NCBI GenBank assembly: GCA_937919795.1
Contig: CALFOA010000427.1
Coordinates: 1 to 7,304 of the forward strand
DNA: 7,304 bases
Source: an uncultured Neisseria sp.
GTDB taxonomy: Bacteria; Pseudomonadota; Gammaproteobacteria; Burkholderiales; Neisseriaceae
Direction: 5' to 3'
This document shows positions 1-6,253 of this stretch, piece by piece. Numbering within the stretch: position 1 is the first letter of the stretch; each line of letters starts with the position of its first letter. Made by a program: the position numbers and the translations under genes. Below the pieces are notes generated by a model that made no database searches, had not been told where the DNA came from, and saw only the letters and a program-made list of their open reading frames with translations.

Positions 1-64
1 GTATTTCACGGAATTTTTGCTCGGAAATTTTACTGAACTTTTGGTATCTGTTTTTATTCGACAT
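1..64 (-). CDS. IS1595-like transposase, N-terminal fragment (cut by window edge)
   Basis: Reading leftwards from an ATG at 64-62, an open frame runs off the window after 21 codons. The peptide is MSNKNRYQKFSKIS followed by EQKFREI. The pattern of basic residues, then KISE-x-KFR, resembles my recollection of the N-terminus of IS1595-family transposases common in Neisseriaceae, which normally continue into a helix-turn-helix and a catalytic DDE-type domain. Those domains lie outside the window, so integrity and activity cannot be judged. No strong Shine-Dalgarno sequence precedes the ATG, which is usual for transposases. The base composition is AT-rich compared with the neighbouring host genes. 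The family call rests on 21 residues and is tentative; an unrelated small gene is the main alternative. Confidence 0.5.
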   Translation of the reverse strand, partial: MSNKNRYQKFSKISEQKFREI

Positions 65-110
65 ATCAGAAGCTTATCATTAAATTTGATGATTTTGCTT
101 CCTAAGCCCC
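1..110 (-). mobile_element. Partial insertion sequence, probable left end at 110
   Basis: The 46 bases upstream of the transposase-like start contain no gene and finish, read on the minus strand, with GGGGCTTAGG at 110-101. IS1595-group elements often begin with a GGG-rich terminal inverted repeat, so 110 is a plausible outer end. The adjoining AT-rich octamer TTATTTAT (111-118) would be a candidate 8-base target duplication, the size usual for this family. The other end is outside the window, so neither the inverted repeat nor the duplication can be verified. Confidence 0.4.
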
Positions 111-141
111 TTATTTATAACAGCGTATTTAACATCAAACT

Positions 142-181
142 TTTTCAGACAGGCATTATTATATAGATGCCTGTCTGAAAA
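142..181. repeat. Inverted pair of wad-type DNA uptake sequences, hairpin
   Basis: TTCAGACAGGCA (144-155) and its complement TGCCTGTCTGAA (168-179) form a perfect 15-base stem (142-156 with 167-181) around a 10-base loop. It lies beyond the ABC ATPase stop, after the stronger terminator at 207-228. The arms are in the reverse-then-forward order, so the A/T-rich ends form the stem base and no U-rich tail follows on either strand. It may be a back-up terminator or an mRNA 3' end stabiliser. It may also simply be a paired uptake signal. Confidence 0.75.
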
Positions 182-200
182 GCACATCAACCTTACTATC

Positions 201-228
201 ATAAATAAACAGCCCCGCAGGGCTGTTT
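201..228 (-). terminator. Rho-independent terminator of the ABC importer operon
   Basis: On the minus strand a perfect 9-base stem, AAACAGCCC with GGGCTGTTT (207-215 and 220-228), closes a four-base loop. It is followed by TTTATTTAT, giving a U-rich tail. It begins 15 bases past the stop codon of the ATPase gene. This is the natural end of the three-gene minus-strand transcript. Confidence 0.85.
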
Positions 229-242
229 TGGCAGTCGTGATT

Positions 243-1037
243 TTAACCCAATAACAAAGCGTCGTCCGATACTTTCTCGCCACGGGTTTGCTCAAACAAA
301 TTCAACAAGTCCGGCACATCCATGCCTGCACGCTGTTCGCCCGACACATCCAACACCACTTTGCCCTGGTGTAGCATCACGGTGCGCTGGCCGTGATCCA
401 AAGCTTGGCGCATCGAGTGAGTCACCATCATCGCGGTGAGCTGGTTTTCCGACACAATCTGATCGGTCAATTCCAACACAAAGGCCGCGGTTTTCGGATC
501 CAGCGCAGCGGTGTGTTCGTCGAGCAACAGGATTTTCGACGGCTGCAAGCTTGCCATCAGCAGGCTCACCGCTTGACGCTGACCGCCGGACAGCAAGCCG
601 ATGCGGTCGGTTAAGCGGTTTTCCAAGCCCAACTTCAAAATCGACAGTTTTTCACGAAACAGCTCGCGGTTCTCCTTATTCAAGGCAAAACCCAAACCCC
701 GCTTGCTGCCGCGCGAATAGGCCAGCGCCATATTCTCTTCAATACTCAAGGCCTCGCAAGTCCCCGCCAGCGGGTCTTGGAACACACGCGCCACCAAGTG
801 CGCCCGTTTGTGCGCCGGCAGGCGGGTCACGTCTTCGCCGTTGATTTTAATGGTACCACTATCCACCATCAGATCGCCGCTGATGGCGTTCAGAAAAGTG
901 GATTTACCCGCACCATTACTGCCGATAACGGTCACAAATTCACCGTCTTTAATGTGCAGACTCATGCCACGCATCGCCGGGTTTTCAATCGGCGTACCGG
1001 CGTTGAAGGTAACCTTTAAATTATCAGCGTGCATCAT
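243..1037 (-). CDS. ABC transporter ATP-binding protein (TrpXYZ-like importer)
   Basis: This is the cytoplasmic ATPase that powers the importer encoded with the two upstream genes. All ABC nucleotide-binding motifs are intact: Walker A GSNGAGKST at residues 39-47, Q-loop Gln87, signature LSGGQ at 149-153, Walker B ILLLDE at 169-174 with D-loop ALD at 178-180, and switch His207. The stretch LLLDEHTAALDP is typical, as I recall, of ATPases paired with ABC_sub_bind-type binding proteins (COG1101-like). At 264 residues it is full length. The ATG at 1037-1035 overlaps the permease stop in an ATGA, implying translational coupling. AAGGAA lies about ten bases upstream as a Shine-Dalgarno. A second ATG follows immediately at 1034 and could also be used. 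Homologous systems are proposed to carry tryptophan, tyrosine or related solutes; the substrate here is not shown by the sequence. Confidence 0.92.
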   Translation of the reverse strand: MMHADNLKVTFNAGTPIENPAMRGMSLHIKDGEFVTVIGSNGAGKSTFLNAISGDLMVDSGTIKINGEDVTRLPAHKRAHLVARVFQDPLAGTCEALSIEENMALAYSRGSKRGLGFALNKENRELFREKLSILKLGLENRLTDRIGLLSGGQRQAVSLLMASLQPSKILLLDEHTAALDPKTAAFVLELTDQIVSENQLTAMMVTHSMRQALDHGQRTVMLHQGKVVLDVSGEQRAGMDVPDLLNLFEQTRGEKVSDDALLLG

Positions 1038-1939
1038 GATGACTGTTTCCTTCTCAAACTGCGTTTAATTACCGGCAAGCGCAAAGCAATCACCACCAAA
1101 ACAGCGGTAATCAGGTTCAAATCGGTCGGACGCACGCCCAAACCTTGCAAGAAATCGTTGCCCAGTGCAAACGCAATCAGCAAACGGTACACCAGCGCGC
1201 CGAGAATAGCCGACAGAGTAATCCACAAAATGCGTTTGCTGCCCAGCAGATTCTCGCCGATGATTACCGCCGCCAAACCGATTACGATGGTACCGATACC
1301 ACTGGCCAAATCGGCGCTGCCGGTGGTTTGTGCAAACAGGGCGCCACCCAAAGCAATCAGCGCATTGGAAATCGCCATGCCGAGCAAAATCATTTTCGAA
1401 GTGGCCACACCCTGTGCTTTGGCCATACGCGCATTCACGCCGGTGGCGCGCATCGCCAAGCCGGATTTGGTGTTAAAAAACCAATCGAGTATCACTTTAG
1501 CCAACACCACAAAACCGGCAATAATCAGGGGCTGTACCCAAAACTGATTGCTGTAATCGGCCGCCACAAACGGTGAAAACACGCTGGGCGCGCCAATCAA
1601 AGGCAGATTGGGCGTACCACCGGTAATCCGCAGGTTCACCGAATAGAGCGCCACCATCACCAGAATACTGGCCAACAGCGGCAGAATTTTTAATGACACA
1701 TGCAACCATGCGGTGACCATACCGGCCAATGCACCGGCCAGCGCGGCAAATACACAGGCCAGCCACGGATTTACCCCCGCCATCACGCACACGGCAAACA
1801 CTACCGCACCCAGTGGGAAGCTGCCGTCTGCCGTTAAATCAGGGAAATCCAAAATGCGGAACGAAATCAACACGCCTAAAGCGACCAGCGCATAAATCAG
1901 GCCGGTTTCGATACCGCCAAAAAAAGCGATTAAACTCAT
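1034..1939 (-). CDS. ABC transporter permease (BPD_transp_2 type, TrpY-like)
   Basis: This is the inner-membrane channel subunit of the importer. The 301 residues are mostly hydrophobic, with about eight or nine likely membrane segments. Two stretches identify the family. FPDLTADGSFPLGA (residues 32-45) is characteristic of permeases that accompany ABC_sub_bind proteins. GLAMRATGVN (160-169), followed by more basic and small residues, lies in the cytoplasmic loop expected to contact the ATPase. The C-terminus ends in a basic tail rich in Lys and Arg, consistent with a cytoplasmic end. A single polypeptide probably forms a homodimer, as no second permease gene is present. The start ATG at 1939-1937 has AGAAAG about eight bases upstream. 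The gene follows the binding protein by 234 bases and overlaps the ATPase by four. Confidence 0.9.
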   Translation of the reverse strand: MSLIAFFGGIETGLIYALVALGVLISFRILDFPDLTADGSFPLGAVVFAVCVMAGVNPWLACVFAALAGALAGMVTAWLHVSLKILPLLASILVMVALYSVNLRITGGTPNLPLIGAPSVFSPFVAADYSNQFWVQPLIIAGFVVLAKVILDWFFNTKSGLAMRATGVNARMAKAQGVATSKMILLGMAISNALIALGGALFAQTTGSADLASGIGTIVIGLAAVIIGENLLGSKRILWITLSAILGALVYRLLIAFALGNDFLQGLGVRPTDLNLITAVLVVIALRLPVIKRSLRRKQSS

Positions 1940-2014
1940 AATAAATCTTTCTATTGCTGATGGCAGCAGGGTCTATTGACCATGCAAACGGATAAAGTTT
2001 ATCCATCCGCTTGT

Positions 2015-2071
2015 TTTTCAGACAGGCATTTACCGATAAAGGTGGCATATGAAAGAATGCCTGTCTGAAAA
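2015..2071. repeat. Inverted pair of wad-type uptake sequences inside the ABC operon
   Basis: TTCAGACAGGCA (2017-2028) and TGCCTGTCTGAA (2058-2069) form a perfect 16-base stem (2015-2030 with 2056-2071) with a 25-base loop. Like the pair at 142-181, the arms are in reverse-then-forward order and there is no terminal U-run. It sits between the binding-protein and permease genes of one presumed operon. Confidence 0.75.
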
Positions 2072-2077
2072 CATAGA

Positions 2078-2120
2078 CGCTTAGATTCAAAATGATGCGA
2101 TATCTCTTTGAATCTAAGCG
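2078..2120. repeat. Perfect 14-base inverted repeat in the binding-protein/permease gap
   Basis: CGCTTAGATTCAAA (2078-2091) is repeated as its exact complement TTTGAATCTAAGCG (2107-2120), leaving a 15-base loop. On the minus strand this stem-loop begins 53 bases after the binding-protein stop codon and is followed by the DUS hairpin at 2071-2015. No long U-run follows directly. A role in protecting the 3' end of the binding-protein message, or in partial termination, is plausible. A palindromic protein-binding site is the alternative. Confidence 0.7.
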
Positions 2121-2173
2121 ATAATACAACCAAGCAAATAATCCGATCGATTCAATCAACCGACCAAATTACT

Positions 2174-3193
2174 TTACTCTTGTACTTCTTTGGCAGATTT
2201 CAACACATCCTCAGACACGGTAATGCCCGTTGCCGCCGCATTTTTCTTGCTGACAAACAAATCCAGATTGGCGGCATCGATGCGTGAAGAAGGAATTTCA
2301 CCGGCTTTTTTGCCTTTCAGAACGTCCACCACCACACCGCCGGTTTTCTTGCCGAGGTCATAATAATTCACGCCCAAGGCAGCCACCGCACCGCGTTTTA
2401 CCGAATCGGTATCCGCTGCAATCAGCGGGGTTTTCATCTCTACCGCCGCTTTATAGAGCGATTCGTAAGAAGAAACCACGTTGTTGTCCAAAGAGGTATA
2501 AATCAAGTCCACTTTGCCTTGTAGGCTACGCGCTGCGGTCAATACATCAGAAGAACGCTGCGCCGGAGCCGCTACCACATTCAAGCCTTGGCCGCCCAGC
2601 TTGGTTTTCAACTGTTCCAACACGGTGGTAGAGTTCACTTCACCCGGGCTGTAAACATAACCGATATTTTTTACGGTCGGCACAATTTTCTTCATCAAAT
2701 CGATTTGCGGCTCCAGCGGCAACTCATCGGAAACCCCGGTTACGTTGGTACCGGAAGGCTCCCAGCTAGAGACCAGTTTAGCCGCTACCGGATCGGTTAC
2801 CGCCGAATAAACCACCGGAATGGTTTTAGTGGCGGCTACCACTGATTGTGCGCTCGGAGTCGCAATCGCCACAATCACATCAGGATTGTCGCCGGCAAAT
2901 TTCTTGGCAATCTGCGCCGCATTGGCGGTGCTGCCTTGCGCGCTTTGGAAATCAACGGTAAGGTTTTTACCTTCTTCAAAACCTTGTGCTTTCAACTCAT
3001 CCAGCACACCTTTGCGTACAGCATCCAATGCTGGATGTTCAACAATGGCGGTAATCGCCACTTTCTTGTTGCCCGCGGCGGCTGGAGTCGCACCGGAAGC
3101 GGCAGGCGCTTCGGTTTTTTTCTCGGCGGGCGAGCAAGCGGCCAGCACCAATGTGGCCAAAATGCTTAAAGGGAGAGCAGCATGACGTACCAT
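2174..3193 (-). CDS. ABC transporter substrate-binding lipoprotein (ABC_sub_bind, TrpX-like)
   Basis: This is the periplasmic binding protein that captures the solute and delivers it to the permease. The signal peptide, MVRHAALPLSILATLVLAAC, is a typical lipoprotein leader with lipobox LAAC, so Cys20 should be lipidated. An Ala/Pro-rich tether (about residues 21-42) links it to the folded domain. That domain opens with KKVAITAIVEHPALDAVRKG, a hallmark of the ABC_sub_bind (COG2984, TrpX) family, and ends with a VNYYDLGKKTG segment also usual there. I chose the ATG at 3193-3191, preceded by GAGGA at 3203-3199. A TTG seven codons upstream would extend the frame but has no better ribosome site and spoils the signal peptide. 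At 339 residues it is full length. Relatives bind tryptophan, tyrosine or other small molecules; the ligand here is unknown. Confidence 0.92.
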   Translation of the reverse strand: MVRHAALPLSILATLVLAACSPAEKKTEAPAASGATPAAAGNKKVAITAIVEHPALDAVRKGVLDELKAQGFEEGKNLTVDFQSAQGSTANAAQIAKKFAGDNPDVIVAIATPSAQSVVAATKTIPVVYSAVTDPVAAKLVSSWEPSGTNVTGVSDELPLEPQIDLMKKIVPTVKNIGYVYSPGEVNSTTVLEQLKTKLGGQGLNVVAAPAQRSSDVLTAARSLQGKVDLIYTSLDNNVVSSYESLYKAAVEMKTPLIAADTDSVKRGAVAALGVNYYDLGKKTGGVVVDVLKGKKAGEIPSSRIDAANLDLFVSKKNAAATGITVSEDVLKSAKEVQE

Positions 3194-3237
3194 GGTATTC
3201 CTCGTATTTTCCAAGTGATTGACTAAACCTGAGAAGC

Positions 3238-3243
3238 ATATTA
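3238..3243 (-). promoter_or_regulatory. Candidate -10 box for the ABC operon
   Basis: On the minus strand TAATAT (3243-3238) lies 45 bases upstream of the chosen binding-protein ATG and matches the -10 consensus at four of six positions. No good -35 box is seen 16-18 bases upstream, where the sequence is mostly a T-run. The call is therefore weak. Confidence 0.25.
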
Positions 3244-3462
3244 TTTCAACTTGTTAAAAAAAGCATCCGCTTTTCAACGCCACCATCTGCTTTTTGCGAT
3301 TTTTTTGCGTTACAAGACACTAAATTTTTCCAACAAAATAAACAATGATGCCAATATTTACTCCATATTAGAATATCAAACCTTAAAAAACCGAAAAAAA
3401 TAGAAGGATATGATTTTTTTCAACCTTCGAAACATTACACTACACTACACTACAAAACAGAT

Positions 3463-3500
3463 AAAAAATGCCTGTCTGAACGGTTTCAGACAGGCATTTC
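3463..3500 (-). terminator. DUS-hairpin intrinsic terminator
   Basis: TGCCTGTCTGAA (3469-3480) and TTCAGACAGGCA (3485-3496) form a perfect 15-base stem (3466-3480 with 3485-3499) with a tight CGGT loop. On the minus strand the stem runs into a stretch of six Ts, giving a classic terminator about 60 bases past the stop of the gene at 3559-4101. Paired uptake sequences doubling as terminators are well known in Neisseria. Confidence 0.88.
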
Positions 3501-3558
3501 AGTATAGAAATAATCGGTATCACCTACTTGGCGCAAACCTTGCAACAGCGGGGAATAT

Positions 3559-4101
3559 TCAGCGACTTTTAACGAAACGATACAAAACTTCTTCAGCAAA
3601 ACTTTCCGCCGTTTCATTATTCTCAAAATACATCAGATTCAACTCGGCCGTTTCATCCGGTGCTTCGGTCTCTTGCGGCGCTACGCTCAACACCACCCGG
3701 CCGAAGCGGCGCGGCCAATTATGGCGGAATACTTGTACATCGCGCACCTGATCCCATGAAAAATCCTGTTGCACATAAAATTCTTCTCGGGGCTTAAAGT
3801 GGGCAGCGGCGGTTTGCGCATCGTAATACATCCAGCGCACACCCAAATCGTCTATCATCACCAAATAGCGTTTGCCGTCGGCCTCGCGGCAATGCGCGCG
3901 GGCGGCAAATAAAGTCACCACCGCCATATACAGGCAAATAAACAGAAACACCATCAAACCGTATTTGAAATTACTGCCGCCACCGGCGGCAAAATTCACC
4001 AACAACGCCAATATCATCAAAACAAAGCCGACCACCGAGATAGTTGCCATATAAAAGGCAAAGGATTGTCGGTGAGTTAAAGGATAGATGTGTGGCTTCA
4101 T
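3559..4101 (-). CDS. Hypothetical membrane protein, two transmembrane segments
   Basis: I do not recognise this 180-residue protein. Two hydrophobic helices are visible at about residues 16-38 and 47-67, joined by a short loop with GGGS. Arg and His after the second helix suggest that the remaining part faces the cytoplasm. The C-terminal 110 residues look like a small soluble beta-rich domain (YLVMIDDLGVRWMYYD, then FSWDQVRDVQVF, then VVLSVAP), followed by a final helix. The hydrophobic-hairpin-plus-beta-domain layout recalls bacterial PH-like membrane proteins, but that is only a guess from shape. The gene stands alone, with its own promoter (4218-4246) and terminator (3463-3500). No convincing Shine-Dalgarno precedes the ATG at 4101-4099. 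The intact frame, start and flanking signals support a real gene. Confidence 0.8.
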   Translation of the reverse strand: MKPHIYPLTHRQSFAFYMATISVVGFVLMILALLVNFAAGGGSNFKYGLMVFLFICLYMAVVTLFAARAHCREADGKRYLVMIDDLGVRWMYYDAQTAAAHFKPREEFYVQQDFSWDQVRDVQVFRHNWPRRFGRVVLSVAPQETEAPDETAELNLMYFENNETAESFAEEVLYRFVKSR

Positions 4102-4217
4102 ATGGTGGATAATCTGATGCTTCTAATCATTTTAAGGAATAAACGGGCGCTATTTTACTGTATAAGCGGGCTTTGCACAGCCAAAATCGCCAAGCAAACA
4201 CCTGTATTCACACATTT

Positions 4218-4246
4218 GTTATAGTTTTTCCGTTTTTTTGTTTCAA
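4218..4246 (-). promoter_or_regulatory. Sigma70-type promoter for the two-helix membrane protein gene
   Basis: On the minus strand TTGAAA (4246-4241) and TATAAC (4223-4218) are separated by exactly 17 bases, matching the -35 and -10 consensus at five of six positions each. Transcription would begin near 4211, giving a leader of about 110 bases before the ATG at 4101. The spacer is AT-rich. Confidence 0.5.
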
Positions 4247-4319
4247 GATGACACAAACCAAGAGGATGCAGCATCAAAAAGTTTATGCAGACCGCCTTAC
4301 TCCCGGCGATAAAAGCGGA

Positions 4320-4325
4320 TAGAAT
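4320..4325 (+). promoter_or_regulatory. Candidate -10 box for the TauE/SafE-like gene
   Basis: TAGAAT (4320-4325) matches the -10 consensus at five of six positions and lies 51 bases before the chosen ATG at 4377. The hexamer 17 bases upstream is a poor -35 box, so an activator would be needed if this is the promoter. I saw no FNR-type TTGAT-N4-ATCAA palindrome in this gap. Confidence 0.25.
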
Positions 4326-4376
4326 AAATCATGATTGCCCATTTGGCGGCTTCTCACTTTTACTCCATGTACAGCC

Positions 4377-5057
4377 ATGCTATACGACACCACCCTGCTC
4401 ACCTTATTTCTCATCGGCTTTTTCGGCGGCGGCCATTGCGTTGGCATGTGCGGCGGACTTTCCTCCGCCTTCGCCCTACAACTACCGCCGCAGCTTAACC
4501 GTTTCTGGCTGATTCTGCTGCTCAATTTTGGCCGCATTACCAGCTATACCCTTATCGGCTTACTGGTGGGTGCCATCGGCCAAATCGGTATTTCGCTCGA
4601 CCAAACCCGCATATTGCAAAACGGTTTGTTTGTTGCCGCCCATTTGCTGTTGCTGTTTGTCGGCCTGTATTTGGCCGGCATTTCCGGCTTGGCACGCCAT
4701 ATTGAAAATCTCGGCAAACCGGTGTGGCGTCGGCTCAATCCGCTGCTCAACCGCCTGCTGCCGATTCGCAGCATCCCGGCCAGTTTCGCCGTGGGCATGT
4801 TGTGGGGCTGGCTGCCTTGCGGCTTGGTCTACAGCGCTTCTTTATACGCTTTAGGCAGCGGCAACAGCGCTCAAGGCGGCTTGTATATGCTGGCGTTTGC
4901 GCTCGGCACGCTGCCCAATCTGCTGGCGGTCGGTCTGTTTGCCGGTCAACTCAAAGGTTTTCTGCAAAACCGCAACGTGCGCCTGATTGCCGGTATGTTT
5001 GTTGCCGCGTGGGCAGCTTGGCAATTGATGCGCTTTTTCCTGTTCGCGCCGCAATAA
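4377..5057 (+). CDS. TauE/SafE-like (DsbD_2-type) membrane protein with HCxGMCGG motif
   Basis: This is an integral inner-membrane protein of 226 residues with about six hydrophobic segments. Two family signatures are clear. GGGHCVGMCGG spans residues 17-27 in the first helix, with His20, Cys21 and Cys25. GMLWGWLPCGLVYSA spans 140-154, with Cys148. NFGRITSYTLIG (50-61) is also typical. Databases name this group sulfite exporter TauE/SafE family or cytochrome-biogenesis/copper-related protein. Relatives are often found near cbb3 oxidase assembly genes, and the paired Cys residues suggest metal or thiol chemistry rather than proven sulfite export. I chose the ATG at 4377 because the first helix follows directly. 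A TTG at 4335 would add 14 residues unlike the family. No strong Shine-Dalgarno is visible for either. No oxidase genes lie in this window. Confidence 0.82.
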   Translation: MLYDTTLLTLFLIGFFGGGHCVGMCGGLSSAFALQLPPQLNRFWLILLLNFGRITSYTLIGLLVGAIGQIGISLDQTRILQNGLFVAAHLLLLFVGLYLAGISGLARHIENLGKPVWRRLNPLLNRLLPIRSIPASFAVGMLWGWLPCGLVYSASLYALGSGNSAQGGLYMLAFALGTLPNLLAVGLFAGQLKGFLQNRNVRLIAGMFVAAWAAWQLMRFFLFAPQ

Positions 5058-5178
5058 CGCAGTAACAGCAAAATCTTCAGAACAAGAAATTTTAGACCAG
5101 AGGTTTCCATAAAAATTCCCTAAACATTCAGAATAGCGCCGGAAAAATGAATATTCCATCCCCGCTGTGAATAACTTC

Positions 5179-5208
5179 TTGAATTTTCCGACAATCCAAC
5201 CATATAGC
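5179..5208 (+). promoter_or_regulatory. Sigma70-type promoter for the ybeZ/phoH-like gene
   Basis: TTGAAT (5179-5184) and TATAGC (5203-5208) are separated by 18 bases. Each hexamer is a fair consensus match. The predicted start near 5215 leaves a leader of about 29 bases before the ATG at 5244. This would let the gene be transcribed independently of the upstream membrane-protein gene. Confidence 0.45.
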
Positions 5209-5243
5209 CTGCATTATTGATTAGCAATGCAGACGGAAACGCC

Positions 5244-6206
5244 ATGACCCACACCGTACACCTCAAATTTGAAGACATCGACAACACCGTATTGCAGCGG
5301 CTTACCGGTGCGCTCGATGCCAACCTGCTCACACTGGCCAAAGCACTGGACATTCAAATCAGCCGCCGGTTTGCCGAATTCACCTTTATCGGCGAACTCG
5401 CCCATGCCGGCCGCCGTGCGCTGTTGGCGCTGGCCGAAACCGCCGAAACACGCGATTTGGCAGACAACGACATCCAGTTAGCCGCAGTAGAAGCCAAAAC
5501 CGCCGATGCCGACCACATCGAACAGCGGCAAGACAAACAATACTATCTGCAAACCAAGCGCGGCAGCGTCGGCGGCCGCACACCTCGCCAAAACGGCTAT
5601 ATCCGCGCACTGGTTAATCACGACATCGTGTTCGGCCTAGGCCCGGCCGGTACCGGCAAAACCTATCTGGCGGTGGCCGCTGCGGTGGATGCGATGGAAA
5701 AACACCAAATCGAGCGCATCGTGTTGGTGCGTCCGGCGGTGGAAGCCGGTGAAAAACTCGGCTTTCTGCCCGGCGATTTGGCGCAAAAAGTCGACCCCTA
5801 CCTGCGCCCGCTCTACGATGCCTTATATGAACTGCTGGGCTTCGACCGCGTCACCAAACTCTTAGAGAAAGGCCTGATTGAAATCGCCCCGCTCGCCTAT
5901 ATGCGCGGCCGCACGCTCAACGGCGCTTATGTGATTCTCGATGAAGCGCAAAACACCACACCCGAGCAAATGAAGATGTTCCTCACCCGCATCGGCTTCG
6001 GCGCCAAAGCAGTGATTACCGGCGATTTGAGCCAGATTGATTTACCCAAAAACATCAAATCCGGCCTGAAAGATGCCAAAGAAAAACTGCGTGATATTGA
6101 AGGCATTTACTTCCACACCTTCACCAGCGAAGACGTGGTGCGCCATCCTTTAGTGCAGAAAATCGTCGAAGCCTACGACGCTGCCGATGCGCACAACGCT
6201 CATTAA
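5244..6206 (+). CDS. ybeZ: PhoH family ATPase, YbeZ type
   Basis: This is a cytoplasmic P-loop ATPase of the PhoH family, 320 residues, the usual size. The N-terminal part (about 1-100) has the KH-like region typical of the YbeZ branch, including [17 protein letters not shown]. The ATPase core follows: Walker A GPAGTGKT at 133-140, the [17 protein letters not shown] stretch at 163-179 that is highly conserved in PhoH proteins, and Walker B VILDEAQ at 230-236. In other proteobacteria YbeZ works with the endoribonuclease YbeY in ribosomal RNA maturation and RNA quality control. The ATG at 5244 is preceded by GGAAA at 5235-5239; a TTG at 5217 in the same frame is less likely. No ybeY follows, which is unusual for this gene. 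A probable own promoter lies at 5179-5208. Confidence 0.92.
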   Translation: MTHTVHLKFEDIDNTVLQRLTGALDANLLTLAKALDIQISRRFAEFTFIGELAHAGRRALLALAETAETRDLADNDIQLAAVEAKTADADHIEQRQDKQYYLQTKRGSVGGRTPRQNGYIRALVNHDIVFGLGPAGTGKTYLAVAAAVDAMEKHQIERIVLVRPAVEAGEKLGFLPGDLAQKVDPYLRPLYDALYELLGFDRVTKLLEKGLIEIAPLAYMRGRTLNGAYVILDEAQNTTPEQMKMFLTRIGFGAKAVITGDLSQIDLPKNIKSGLKDAKEKLRDIEGIYFHTFTSEDVVRHPLVQKIVEAYDAADAHNAH

Positions 6207-6209
6207 GTT

Positions 6210-6221
6210 TTCAGACAGGCA
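6210..6221 (-). repeat. Single unpaired wad-type DNA uptake sequence
   Basis: TTCAGACAGGCA begins three bases after the stop codon of the ybeZ-like gene. It is the only copy in the window without an inverted partner within 100 bases, so it cannot act as a hairpin terminator. It leaves the next gene free to be co-transcribed. Confidence 0.8.
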
Positions 6222-6253
6222 TTCCGTTAACCTTTGCTACCGAACCAACCACC

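Larger units (their letters stand above)
3194..3558. other. AT-rich intergenic region upstream of the ABC operon
   Basis: This 365-base stretch holds no credible gene. It contains the operon's probable promoter region (about 3194-3300) and an 8-base A/T-rich inverted repeat (AAAAAGCA at 3258-3265, TGCTTTTT at 3288-3295) that reads as a weak minus-strand terminator-like stem. It also holds a short run of TACAC repeats (3436-3454) and the DUS-hairpin terminator at 3463-3500. The 58 bases from 3501 to 3558 show nothing notable. Confidence 0.6.

Noticed and set aside
80..295. A 71-codon minus-strand frame covering the operon terminators
   Set aside because: It spans two stem-loops and the end of the ATPase gene and its product is not protein-like.
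1029..1547. A 172-codon plus-strand frame and several others (for example 1145-1576 and 2820-3185) antisense to the ABC genes
   Set aside because: They overlap clearly recognisable minus-strand ABC transporter genes, and their translations are low-complexity and match no family I know. They are frame shadows.
3194..3214. TTG start for the binding protein, seven codons upstream of the chosen ATG
   Set aside because: The GAGGA at 3203-3199 is well spaced for the ATG at 3193, and that start gives a clean lipoprotein signal peptide.
3436..3454. TACAC repeated almost four times, a possible phase-variable tract
   Set aside because: It is too short and lies between a terminator and the far upstream side of the ABC operon, not in a gene or between promoter boxes.
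5141..5190. Loose inverted repeat CGGAAAA with TTTTCCG before the ybeZ-like gene
   Set aside because: Only seven pairs over a loop of more than 30 bases in AT-rich DNA; chance is a sufficient explanation.
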